Counted from the first letter of the stretch, positions 1 through 5,359 are shown. The stretch is 5,359 bases of DNA from Candidatus Omnitrophota bacterium (GCA_028715315.1 JAQUSA010000078.1:1-5359); one strand, 5' to 3'. Numbers and translations: made by a program. Notes: generated by a model from the letters alone, not told the origin.

Positions 1-1086
1 AGAAAGCTCATGGAAGAGGCGGGGTTCAATTCCGCGTTCATATTCAAGTATTCCCCGCGGCCGCCCGCGAAGGCATGCGGGCTCGATGACGATGTCCCGA
101 TGAAGGTGAAAGAGGAGCGGAACCAGGTGCTGCTGAAGCTCCGCGATAAGATGTCGGACGAAAAGGACAAGGGGTTCATAGGCGGGCAGACCGAGGTCCT
201 CGTTGAGAATATATGCAGAAAGGAAAAACATAAAGTGACCGGACGCAACAGGCAGAACATAAAGGCAGTATTTGAAGGCGGAAAAGAGCTGATAGGAACG
301 CTGAAGGACGTCAAGGTAAGTTCCGTAGTGGGGCATACCCTCGCCGGCGGCGCGGTCATGCTTATGCTGTTTTGCGGCCGCTTCGCCATTAACGCCTCCG
401 CGGCTACCGTAACGGTGGAGGAATATTTCGTGACCGGCGATTACGATAATACGGTGCGCGAAGGCGTCAAGCAGATCGGGTCCTCGAAAGAGCAGGACAA
501 GCTGTATTATATGATAGGCACTAGCCTGAACAAGATAGGCAGGTATGACCTCGCGAGGAAGAACTTCGGGCAGCTCCTCACCGCGTTCCCGCGCAGCGGG
601 TTTTGCCCGCTCGCGCAGCTCGGGACCGCCGACAGCTATTATATGTCCGGGGATTATAAGAACGCTTTTACGGAGTACGAAAAATATATAACGAAATACC
701 CGAAGTCCGAGGGACGCGCTACCGCGTACTTCAGGATAGCCAAGAGCGCGCAGAAGGAAGGAAAATGGCAGTCCGCGCGCAATTATTACCAGAAGGTCAG
801 GAGCGAATACCCCATGAGCTTCGAGGCCCAGATGGCCGCGCAGGCGATGAACGAGGAGATCCTCTTCTTCACGGTGCAGGTAGGCTCGTTCAATAAGAAG
901 GCGAACGCGTTGAAACTGTGCGATGAGCTCGTAAAAAAAGGATACGCGGCATCGATAGCCAAGTCCGGGCAGGAAGCGGAGGAATCCTACAAGGTGCGCG
1001 TAGGCAGGCTCGATGCCAGGGATGAGGCGGAGGAGCTCGCCAAGAAACTGCGCGCCGAAGGCCTCCCGACGAAAGTCCTGCCGTAG
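1..1086 (+). CDS. miaB: MiaB C-terminal part continuing in frame into a TPR-SPOR protein (5' partial)
   Basis: The frame is open from base 1 (codons before the ATG at 10 read RKL), so the gene begins upstream and that ATG is internal. Residues here count from the ATG at 10. Residues 1-116 match the end of MiaB, the radical-SAM enzyme that methylthiolates i6A37 in tRNA: the SAFIFKYSPRP motif, DDVP..VKEERN, then a TRAM RNA-binding domain (about 50-112) with TEVLVE, VTGRNRQN and VFEGGKELIG, ending near VVGHTLAGG where MiaB proteins normally stop. There is no stop codon. The frame runs through a hydrophobic stretch (117-131) into three TPR-like repeats (about 164-197, 201-234, 238-271) and a SPOR domain (about 286-358; FFTVQVGSF...YKVRVGRL). 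SPOR domains bind glycan-denuded peptidoglycan in the envelope, so a cytosolic enzyme joined to a periplasmic module is topologically odd. It may be a true fusion, a lost stop, or two genes with the second starting internally. Both domain assignments are secure; the single-polypeptide reading is not. Confidence 0.8.
   Translation, partial: RKLMEEAGFNSAFIFKYSPRPPAKACGLDDDVPMKVKEERNQVLLKLRDKMSDEKDKGFIGGQTEVLVENICRKEKHKVTGRNRQNIKAVFEGGKELIGTLKDVKVSSVVGHTLAGGAVMLMLFCGRFAINASAATVTVEEYFVTGDYDNTVREGVKQIGSSKEQDKLYYMIGTSLNKIGRYDLARKNFGQLLTAFPRSGFCPLAQLGTADSYYMSGDYKNAFTEYEKYITKYPKSEGRATAYFRIAKSAQKEGKWQSARNYYQKVRSEYPMSFEAQMAAQAMNEEILFFTVQVGSFNKKANALKLCDELVKKGYAASIAKSGQEAEESYKVRVGRLDARDEAEELAKKLRAEGLPTKVLP
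358..402 (+). other. Signal-peptide-like segment at the MiaB/TPR-SPOR junction
   Basis: These 15 codons encode MLMLFCGRFAINASA. The segment is hydrophobic and ends in A-S-A, a type I signal peptidase-like motif, followed by the start of the TPR region (TVTVEEYF). The preceding residues LAGGAV extend the hydrophobic run. An Arg in the middle and the absence of a positively charged n-region from ATG 358 make it imperfect. A secretion signal would fit the SPOR domain downstream and not the tRNA enzyme upstream, which is the main hint of a gene boundary here. Confidence 0.45.
358..1086 (+). CDS. Possible separate TPR-SPOR envelope protein starting inside the miaB frame
   Basis: This is an alternative reading of the second half of the open frame. 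ATG codons at 358 and 364 fall directly after the point where MiaB should end. Translation from 358 begins MLMLFCGRFAINASA and gives a short hydrophobic segment with one Arg and an A-S-A signal-peptidase-like site, then a mature domain of TPR-like repeats (DYDNTVREG, GRYDLARKNF, GDYKNAFTEYEKY, GKWQSARNYYQKV) and a C-terminal SPOR domain of about 70 residues. The product would be about 242 residues and resembles periplasmic TPR proteins of the YbgF/CpoB or BamD kind with an added SPOR domain, implying a role in envelope or division-site organisation (inference). No convincing Shine-Dalgarno precedes 358. A GTG at 328, about 11 nt after an AAGG, is another candidate start. The signal peptide is shorter than usual from 358, which leaves the start unresolved. 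Confidence 0.45.
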   Translation: MLMLFCGRFAINASAATVTVEEYFVTGDYDNTVREGVKQIGSSKEQDKLYYMIGTSLNKIGRYDLARKNFGQLLTAFPRSGFCPLAQLGTADSYYMSGDYKNAFTEYEKYITKYPKSEGRATAYFRIAKSAQKEGKWQSARNYYQKVRSEYPMSFEAQMAAQAMNEEILFFTVQVGSFNKKANALKLCDELVKKGYAASIAKSGQEAEESYKVRVGRLDARDEAEELAKKLRAEGLPTKVLP

Positions 1087-1089
1087 CGC

Positions 1090-2010
1090 ATGGCTGACAG
1101 GCTGATCTTCATTGTGGGCCCCACCGCGATCGGAAAGACGGGCATATCGTTCGAGATCGCGAAGCTTATCGAATGCGAGATAATCTCATGCGATTCGATG
1201 CAGGTCTACAGGGGGATGAACGTGGGGACATCCAAACCGGCAAAGGTCCTGCTGGGATCGCTTCCCCACCATCTCGTGGATATAATAGACCCCTCGGAGG
1301 AGTTCTCTGTCGCGCAGTTCCGGGCGCTTGCGGTGAAAGCCATCGAGGAGATGATCCCGCGCAAAAAGACGCCCCTATTGGTCGGGGGCAGCGGGCTTTA
1401 TGTGAAGGTCCTGATAGACGGGATATTCGAAGCTCCGGTCACCGACTGGGAGCTGAGGCAGAGGCTTGAGGAAGAAGCGGCGGAATTTGGCATCGGGCAG
1501 CTATACGCGAGGCTTAAGCAGGCGGATCCCGCGGGAGCTGCCGGCATACATCCCAATGACCTGCGCAGGATAATAAGGGCGTTGGAAGTATTTGAAAAGG
1601 CAAACGCTCCCATCTCGGAATTAAGGAAGAGGACGTCCGGCCTCGGCGATAAATATAACGTAAGGATATTCGGGCTCAGCATGGAGCGCGAGGCCTTATA
1701 CAGGAAGATAGACGAAAGGGTCGACCAGATGTTTTCGGAGGGCCTCATCAACGAGGCGAGGGCCCTTATGGCAACCGGAGGGATAAGTTTTACCGCGTCG
1801 CAGGCCCTCGGATACAAGGAGTTATTCGGCCATCTCGCGGGCGCGTACGACCTCGAAGAGGCAAAGAGGCTGGTAAAAAGGAACACGAGGCATTTCGCAA
1901 AAAGGCAGTTAACGTGGTTCAGGCGGGACAAGCGGATAGAGTGGATGGAACTCGACGAGAATTTTGACACCGGGGATACGGCAAGGGCGATATGGAAAAA
2001 GCTCTCTTAG
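1090..2010 (+). CDS. miaA: tRNA dimethylallyltransferase MiaA
   Basis: MiaA transfers a dimethylallyl group from DMAPP to N6 of A37 in tRNAs reading UNN codons, giving i6A, the substrate of MiaB. The 306-residue length is normal for the family. Visible motifs in order: P-loop GPTAIGKT (10-17); SCDSMQVYRGM (33-43) with the conserved Asp35, Ser36 and Gln38; GTSKP (46-50); PHHLVDIIDP (59-68); VGGSGLY (98-104, usually GGTGLY); DLRRIIRALEVFE (157-169); and HFAKRQLTWFRRD (268-280) near the C-terminus. The ATG at 1090 lies 3 nt after the stop of the miaB/TPR-SPOR frame, so the two are probably co-transcribed and perhaps translationally coupled; no clear Shine-Dalgarno is seen. Its 3' end overlaps hflX by 19 nt. 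Having miaB and miaA so close puts consecutive steps of one tRNA modification pathway together. Identification is secure. Confidence 0.97.
   Translation: MADRLIFIVGPTAIGKTGISFEIAKLIECEIISCDSMQVYRGMNVGTSKPAKVLLGSLPHHLVDIIDPSEEFSVAQFRALAVKAIEEMIPRKKTPLLVGGSGLYVKVLIDGIFEAPVTDWELRQRLEEEAAEFGIGQLYARLKQADPAGAAGIHPNDLRRIIRALEVFEKANAPISELRKRTSGLGDKYNVRIFGLSMEREALYRKIDERVDQMFSEGLINEARALMATGGISFTASQALGYKELFGHLAGAYDLEEAKRLVKRNTRHFAKRQLTWFRRDKRIEWMELDENFDTGDTARAIWKKLS
1983..1987 (+). promoter_or_regulatory. Ribosome binding site of hflX inside miaA
   Basis: AAGGG lies 4 nt upstream of the ATG at 1992, within the final codons of miaA. It supports the hflX start that overlaps miaA by 19 nt. No other in-frame ATG or GTG follows nearby that would keep the HflX N-terminal domain intact. 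Confidence 0.5.
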
Positions 2011-3254
2011 TCACCGTTGAATTTTTCGACAAGAAGTATAAGGATACATGGAAGCTCGATGACACTAACTTCGAGCTGAAGGAGCTCGTACGGTCCGCGG
2101 GCCTCGAGGTCGTCGATCTCGTGGAATGCTTCAAGGACAAGCCGGTGGCCGGGCATTTTATCGGGAAGGGGAAGGCGGAGGAGATAAGCCTTATCTGCAA
2201 GGATAAGGGGGCCGAGGTGGTCATATTCGGCGAGGACCTTACGTCGTCCCAGCAGCAGAACCTCGAGGAGTCGATAGGCTTAAAGGTAATCGACCGGACG
2301 CAGCTTATACTTGATATATTCGCGCGCAGGGCGCATTCCACGGAAGGCAAGGTCCAGGTCGAGCTGGCGCAGCTCGAATACCTGCTGCCCCGCCTGAAAG
2401 GAAAGGGCATCATGCTTTCGCGGCTGGGCGGCGGCATAGGTACCAGGGGCCCCGGAGAGCAGAAGCTCGAGATGGACCGCAGGAAGATAAGGGACAAAAT
2501 ATCGAAACTAAAGGATGAGCTCAAGAAGATCCATGGGCGCAGGGAAGAGCTCCGGCGCAAGCGCCACGAGGGGGACCTTTCGATAATCTCCCTTGTCGGA
2601 TACACGAACGCGGGAAAATCCACGCTGCTGAATTCGCTCACTGATTCCGACGTGCTTTCACAGGACAGGCTCTTTTCTACGCTGGACCCTACCGCGCGCA
2701 GGCTTGTGCTGCCTAACAACCAGAAGGTGGTCTTCGTGGACACGGTAGGCTTTCTGCACAAACTTCCCCACCACCTGATCGAGGCGTTCAAGGCGACGCT
2801 GGAGGAGGTAGCCGAGGCCGATATCATCATCCACGTGCTTGACGCATCGAGCCCGATAGTCCATGAGCTGAGCGATGCGGTCCACGAGGTCCTGGAGGAA
2901 CTGGAAGTGCGCGGCAAGACCATGATAACGGTCCTGAATAAGATAGATAAGGTAGGGGATAGGGCCGTGGTAGACAGGCTGCTGAAAGAGTTCGATAATT
3001 CTATAGCTATATCCGCGCTGATGAAGGAGAACCTGGATGAGCTCGTGCAGAGGATCTCCATGATACTCTTCGCGTCGCTTGTATATGTGAGGGCCGTCAT
3101 ACCCCAGTCGGAAGGTAAGCTCCTCAGCCAGATATACAAGGAAGCGAGCATAATAAGCAGGGAGTATAAAGGTGAATCTGTCTGCCTTGAGGCCGATATG
3201 CCTATCAGGCTAAAAAATTTACTTGACAAAAAAGGCTTTTGTGATAAACTCTAG
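1992..3254 (+). CDS. hflX: GTPase HflX
   Basis: HflX is a cytoplasmic GTPase that binds the 50S subunit and splits stalled or stress-arrested 70S ribosomes. The 420-residue product has the full architecture. The N-terminal HflX domain carries GHFIGKGKAEEI, DRTQLILDIFARRA, the EGKVQVELAQLEYLLPRL block and the Gly-rich loop GGGIGTRGPGE (146-156). A charged helical linker follows (about 160-195), then the G domain: G1 GYTNAGKS (203-210), G2 Thr230 in FSTLDPT, G3 DTVGF (250-254), G4 NKID (316-319) and a G5-like ISA. A C-terminal domain covers about 360-420. After GPGE the sequence reads QKLEMDRR, where many family members have TKLETDRR or TQLETDRR; this is a minor variant. The gene overlaps miaA by 19 nt. 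The order miaA-hflX recalls the enterobacterial miaA-hfq-hflX cluster, but without hfq. Its last codons also hold the promoter of the hrcA operon. Identification is secure. Confidence 0.97.
   Translation: MEKALLVTVEFFDKKYKDTWKLDDTNFELKELVRSAGLEVVDLVECFKDKPVAGHFIGKGKAEEISLICKDKGAEVVIFGEDLTSSQQQNLEESIGLKVIDRTQLILDIFARRAHSTEGKVQVELAQLEYLLPRLKGKGIMLSRLGGGIGTRGPGEQKLEMDRRKIRDKISKLKDELKKIHGRREELRRKRHEGDLSIISLVGYTNAGKSTLLNSLTDSDVLSQDRLFSTLDPTARRLVLPNNQKVVFVDTVGFLHKLPHHLIEAFKATLEEVAEADIIIHVLDASSPIVHELSDAVHEVLEELEVRGKTMITVLNKIDKVGDRAVVDRLLKEFDNSIAISALMKENLDELVQRISMILFASLVYVRAVIPQSEGKLLSQIYKEASIISREYKGESVCLEADMPIRLKNLLDKKGFCDKL
3223..3250 (+). promoter_or_regulatory. Sigma-70-type promoter of the hrcA-grpE-dnaK operon
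   Basis: A perfect -35 box TTGACA (3223-3228) is followed after 16 nt by TAAACT (3245-3250), which is preceded by TG-A and so forms an extended -10 (TGATAAACT, 3242-3250). The whole promoter sits in the last codons of hflX, in a locally AT-rich patch that stands out from the GC-rich coding DNA around it. The predicted transcription start, about 6-8 nt downstream, falls inside the CIRCE operator, as is typical of HrcA-repressed promoters. Inferred from sequence only. Confidence 0.85.
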
Positions 3255-3281
3255 TTAGCACTCAAGGGAAAAGAGTGCTAA
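3255..3281 (+). promoter_or_regulatory. CIRCE operator (HrcA binding site)
   Basis: This is a perfect inverted repeat, TTAGCACTC (3255-3263), 9-nt spacer AAGGGAAAA (3264-3272), GAGTGCTAA (3273-3281), identical to the CIRCE consensus TTAGCACTC-N9-GAGTGCTAA. It starts on the base after the hflX stop codon, overlaps the predicted transcription start and ends just before the hrcA ribosome binding site. HrcA, encoded immediately downstream, should bind it and repress hrcA-grpE-dnaK until heat or unfolded protein lowers its activity. In RNA the same repeat would form a 9-bp stem at the 5' end of the transcript. Confidence 0.98.
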
Positions 3282-3282
3282 T

Positions 3283-3292
3283 GAGGTAAGGA
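3283..3292 (+). promoter_or_regulatory. Ribosome binding site of hrcA
   Basis: GAGG (3283-3286) is 8 nt before the ATG at 3295; a second purine block AAGGA (3288-3292) is only 2 nt away and so less well placed. The site begins one base after the CIRCE repeat, so a CIRCE stem in the mRNA could affect access to it (inference). Confidence 0.75.
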
Positions 3293-3294
3293 AT

Positions 3295-4341
3295 ATGGTT
3301 GTAACCGATTATGTATCAAGGAGAAACAGCATTCTGGAGGTGGTAGTCGATTCTTATGTTTCGACTGCCGCTCCGGTGGGCTCGCTCGCGGTATCAAAGA
3401 AGCTGAGGGAGCGCCTGAGCCCGGCGACCATCAGGAATATCATGTGCAGCCTTGAAGAGGCCGGGTATATAACCCATCCCCATACCTCGGCAGGCAGGAT
3501 ACCGACCGATATGGGATACAGGTATTTTGTTGATTCCATAATGGAGCCGAAATACCTGACCCAGGACGAGAGGGATTTTGTCGAGGGCGCATTGAGCCAG
3601 GAAGCTGACGAGCTCGAGGACCTTATAAAGAGGGCCGCGAGGATCATATCCGGGCTTACGGGGCAGACATCCCTGGTCAGTTTTCCGCGCGCAAAGAGGA
3701 GGACGTTCAAGAGGATAGAGCTTATACCCGCTACTAAGACAAAGGTGTACGCGCTGCTCTTCACGGCGCAGGGCCTTGTCAAACATTCGATATTCGAGAT
3801 ACAGGAAGTGCTCGAGGAGACCGAGCTTTCGCGGGTATCTAAGTTCCTTAACGATGAGCTTGACGGGCTGCAGCTGAACGAGATAGCGGACCACCTGCTC
3901 AGGAGGGTCATAGAAGAGAACGACCCGTTCCACCAGCTTTTCAAGGAAGCGACGGAACTGCTGAATATGTCGCATATACTCGAGGATAGCGGCGAGAGGA
4001 TACTGCTGGACGGCGCACATCATATGATGGAGCAGCCGGAGTTCAGGAACGCGGAGAAAGTGAAGCGGCTGATGAAGGTCCTTGAGGAAGAAGAGGAGAT
4101 ACTCGACCTGATGGACCGGGACATGAACGAGCTCAGCGCGAGGATACATATCGGCTCGGAGAACCCTTATAATGACATCAAGGAATGCAGTATCGTGATA
4201 TCGAACTACCGGATAGGGAACAGGAACGTCGGAAGCATAGGAGTGATCGGGCCCACCAGGATGGACTACCCGAGAGCCGTCCCCGCAGTGGAGTTCGTAA
4301 GCGACGCATTCAGCAGGCTCCTGACCAGGTTAAGCGAATAA
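3295..4341 (+). CDS. hrcA: Heat-inducible transcription repressor HrcA
   Basis: HrcA represses class I heat-shock genes by binding CIRCE as a dimer; its folding usually depends on GroEL. The 348-residue product is of normal length. The N-terminal winged-helix domain holds the family signature: APVGSLAVSKKL (26-37), LSPATIRNIMCSLEEAGYI (41-59) as the recognition helix region, and HPHTSAGRIPTDMGYRYFVD (61-80). The C-terminal region has IHIGSEN (284-290), CSIVISNYRIG and GSIGVIGPTRMDY (313-325), all typical of HrcA. The central GAF-like dimerisation region is between them. The ATG at 3295 is supported by its ribosome binding site and by the correct position of the helix-turn-helix. With a perfect CIRCE directly upstream, HrcA probably represses its own operon. 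grpE follows after 4 nt. Identification is secure. Confidence 0.98.
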   Translation: MVVTDYVSRRNSILEVVVDSYVSTAAPVGSLAVSKKLRERLSPATIRNIMCSLEEAGYITHPHTSAGRIPTDMGYRYFVDSIMEPKYLTQDERDFVEGALSQEADELEDLIKRAARIISGLTGQTSLVSFPRAKRRTFKRIELIPATKTKVYALLFTAQGLVKHSIFEIQEVLEETELSRVSKFLNDELDGLQLNEIADHLLRRVIEENDPFHQLFKEATELLNMSHILEDSGERILLDGAHHMMEQPEFRNAEKVKRLMKVLEEEEEILDLMDRDMNELSARIHIGSENPYNDIKECSIVISNYRIGNRNVGSIGVIGPTRMDYPRAVPAVEFVSDAFSRLLTRLSE

Positions 4342-4345
4342 AAAT

Positions 4346-4879
4346 ATGGATGACCATAAGAAAGTAAAGATAACGGAAGAAGAGCTTAATGCCTTGAAGG
4401 AAAAGGCGGCAAGCGTTGATGAGTGCGCGGAGAAGATGCTGCGCATGCAGGCCGATTTCGAGAACCGCAGGAAACGCCAGGACCGCGAGAGGCTTGATTT
4501 CCTGAAATTCGCGAATGAGGGGCTCATAACTGAGCTGTTGAGGGTGATGGATGACTTCGAGCGCGCCATCGATTCCGCGAAGAACACGAATGACACGAAG
4601 GTGCTGCTGGAAGGCATCGAGATGGTAAAGCGCGATTTCGTCGAAATACTGAAGGACAGCGGCCTGAAGGTCATCGATCCGGCGGGCCAGCCTTTCGACC
4701 CGGAGAGGCATGAGGCCGTCGAGCATGTCGAGGATGTGGTCCATCCCGAAAATACCGTGCTGGAAGTTATGAGAAAAGGATATGAGCTTAACGGAAAGGT
4801 CTTGAGGCCGGCGGCAGTGAAGGTCTCGAACAAGCAGGAAAAAGAAATAACAGAAGAAAAACCAGAGGAGGAAAAATAA
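4346..4879 (+). CDS. grpE: Nucleotide exchange factor GrpE
   Basis: GrpE is the cytoplasmic co-chaperone that releases ADP from DnaK and so resets the chaperone cycle. The 177-residue product shows the family pattern: a long coiled-coil helix with MLRMQADFENRRKRQDRE (31-48), then LLRVMDDFERAID, a four-helix bundle region with GIEMVKRDF, and the C-terminal beta domain with GLKVIDPAGQPFDPERHEAV (about 106-125), RKGYELNGKVLRPAAVKV (143-160). The N-terminal extension before the coiled coil is short, and the C-terminus is a highly charged Lys/Glu tail. The ATG at 4346 lies 4 nt after the hrcA stop, with only a weak AGGT 15 nt upstream, so translational coupling to hrcA is likely. dnaK follows one base after its stop. 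Identification is secure. Confidence 0.97.
   Translation: MDDHKKVKITEEELNALKEKAASVDECAEKMLRMQADFENRRKRQDRERLDFLKFANEGLITELLRVMDDFERAIDSAKNTNDTKVLLEGIEMVKRDFVEILKDSGLKVIDPAGQPFDPERHEAVEHVEDVVHPENTVLEVMRKGYELNGKVLRPAAVKVSNKQEKEITEEKPEEEK
4865..4871 (+). promoter_or_regulatory. Strong ribosome binding site of dnaK
   Basis: GAGGAGG within the last codons of grpE lies 9 nt before the dnaK ATG at 4881. It is the strongest Shine-Dalgarno in the window, in line with the high expression expected of DnaK relative to HrcA and GrpE, and it fixes the dnaK start. Confidence 0.85.
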
Positions 4880-4880
4880 A

Positions 4881-5359
4881 ATGGCAAGAGCTATAGGAAT
4901 TGACCTTGGTACATCCAACTCCGCCGCAGCGGTCATGGAAGGCGACCGCCCGGCGATAATACCGTCCGCGGAAGGCGCGGGCGTCGCGAGCGGCAAGGCG
5001 TTCCCGTCCTACGTGGCTTTCACCAAAGACGGACAGCGCCTCGTGGGAGAGCCGGCGCGCAGGCAGGCCGCTATCAACCCGGAAGGGACGATTCAGGCCG
5101 CGAAGAGGAAGATGGGCACCGATTTCAAATTCGGGGTATACGGCAAGGATTATACGCCGCAGCAGATATCCGCTTTCATCCTTCAGAAGATCAAGCAGGA
5201 TGCTGAGGCATACCTCGGCGACTCGGTTAACGAGGCGGTCATAACGTGCCCCGCTTATTTCAACGATAACCAGCGCCAGGCGACTAAAGACGCCGGCGAG
5301 ATAGCGGGGCTTAAAGTCCTGCGTATCATCAACGAGCCGACGGCCGCGTGCCTCGCGTA
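4881..5359 (+). CDS. dnaK: Chaperone DnaK (Hsp70), N-terminal part, 3' partial
   Basis: DnaK is the ATP-dependent Hsp70 chaperone that works with GrpE (encoded just upstream) and DnaJ. The first 159 residues of the nucleotide-binding domain are present; the gene runs off the window. Visible motifs: phosphate-1 loop IGIDLGTSNSAAAV (5-18), PSYVAFTKDGQRLVGEPARRQA, Lys75 in AAKRKMG (equivalent to the catalytic Lys70 of E. coli), TPQQISAFILQKIK, AVITCPAYFNDNQRQATKDAG with Pro124 (the E. coli Pro143 switch position), and RIINEPTAA with Glu152. Between KRKMGTDFKF and YTPQQIS it lacks the roughly 24-residue insertion found in E. coli DnaK, and it has about five extra residues (GVASGKAFPSY) after the AEG motif. 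Both features recall Thermoplasma-type archaeal DnaK, with the missing insertion also seen in Bacillus. Start supported by a strong ribosome binding site. Identification is secure. Confidence 0.98.
   Translation, partial: MARAIGIDLGTSNSAAAVMEGDRPAIIPSAEGAGVASGKAFPSYVAFTKDGQRLVGEPARRQAAINPEGTIQAAKRKMGTDFKFGVYGKDYTPQQISAFILQKIKQDAEAYLGDSVNEAVITCPAYFNDNQRQATKDAGEIAGLKVLRIINEPTAACLA

Noticed and set aside
10..12. ATG at 10 as the true start of the first gene
   Set aside because: The frame is open to base 1, and MiaB conservation requires the radical-SAM domain upstream, so this Met is internal.
346..381. Possible lipoprotein lipobox around the Cys at 373-375 (MLFC)
   Set aside because: The residues before Cys are Leu-Phe; Phe at -1 does not fit the lipobox, and an A-S-A signal peptidase I-type site follows.
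1919..3229. A 436-codon open frame on the - strand opposite hflX
   Set aside because: It is antisense to an intact, motif-complete HflX; the translation is Ser-rich and without recognisable domains, as expected from the reverse of GC-rich coding DNA.
3281..3289. Two-codon reading frame ATG-AGG-TAA between CIRCE and hrcA
   Set aside because: The ATG is formed partly by the fixed CIRCE arm, no ribosome binding site precedes it, and the overlapping GAGG serves hrcA.
3394..4149. Long - strand open frames opposite hrcA
   Set aside because: Two overlapping reverse frames both stay open over the same conserved gene; neither shows a known motif or a plausible ribosome binding site context.
4342..4345. 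Terminator or regulatory element between hrcA and grpE
   Set aside because: The gap is only 4 nt and no hairpin with a T-tract is present; all junctions in the window look like operon read-through.
4310..4996. A - strand open frame of 228 codons spanning the hrcA end, grpE and the dnaK start
   Set aside because: It crosses three conserved + strand genes and their junctions, has no recognisable motif, and is best explained as a codon-bias shadow.

Overview
The window is a densely packed, one-directional stretch of bacterial housekeeping genes, all on the + strand, with almost no non-coding DNA. In order it holds: the 3' part of miaB running without a stop into a TPR-SPOR envelope protein; miaA; hflX; a promoter with a perfect CIRCE operator; hrcA; grpE; and the 5' part of dnaK. 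Both end genes are cut by the window edges.

Two functional blocks are visible. The first (1-3254) joins the two enzymes of the ms2i6A37 tRNA modification pathway (MiaA, which prenylates A37, and MiaB, which methylthiolates i6A37) with a peptidoglycan-binding type SPOR protein and the ribosome-associated GTPase HflX. Junctions are very tight: 3 nt before miaA and a 19-nt overlap of miaA with hflX, which suggests one transcript. The second (3223-5359) is a class I heat-shock operon, hrcA-grpE-dnaK. Its promoter lies inside the last codons of hflX, and its CIRCE operator starts at the first base after the hflX stop. HrcA would bind CIRCE and repress its own operon, and GrpE is the nucleotide exchange factor for DnaK.

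The organism is a bacterium with fairly GC-rich coding DNA but heavy use of AUA (Ile) and AGG (Arg) codons. The SPOR domain and CIRCE/HrcA control are bacterial traits. Gene content and style would suit an uncultured lineage such as Omnitrophota or another PVC-related or deep-branching phylum, but this is an impression from codon style and gene order, not a demonstrated assignment.

The most unusual points are the in-frame MiaB/TPR-SPOR continuity, with a signal-peptide-like stretch exactly at the junction, and a DnaK N-terminus that lacks the insertion seen in E. coli DnaK and carries a short extra loop resembling Thermoplasma-type archaeal DnaK. I found no mobile element, CRISPR array, tRNA, rRNA or obviously new system.
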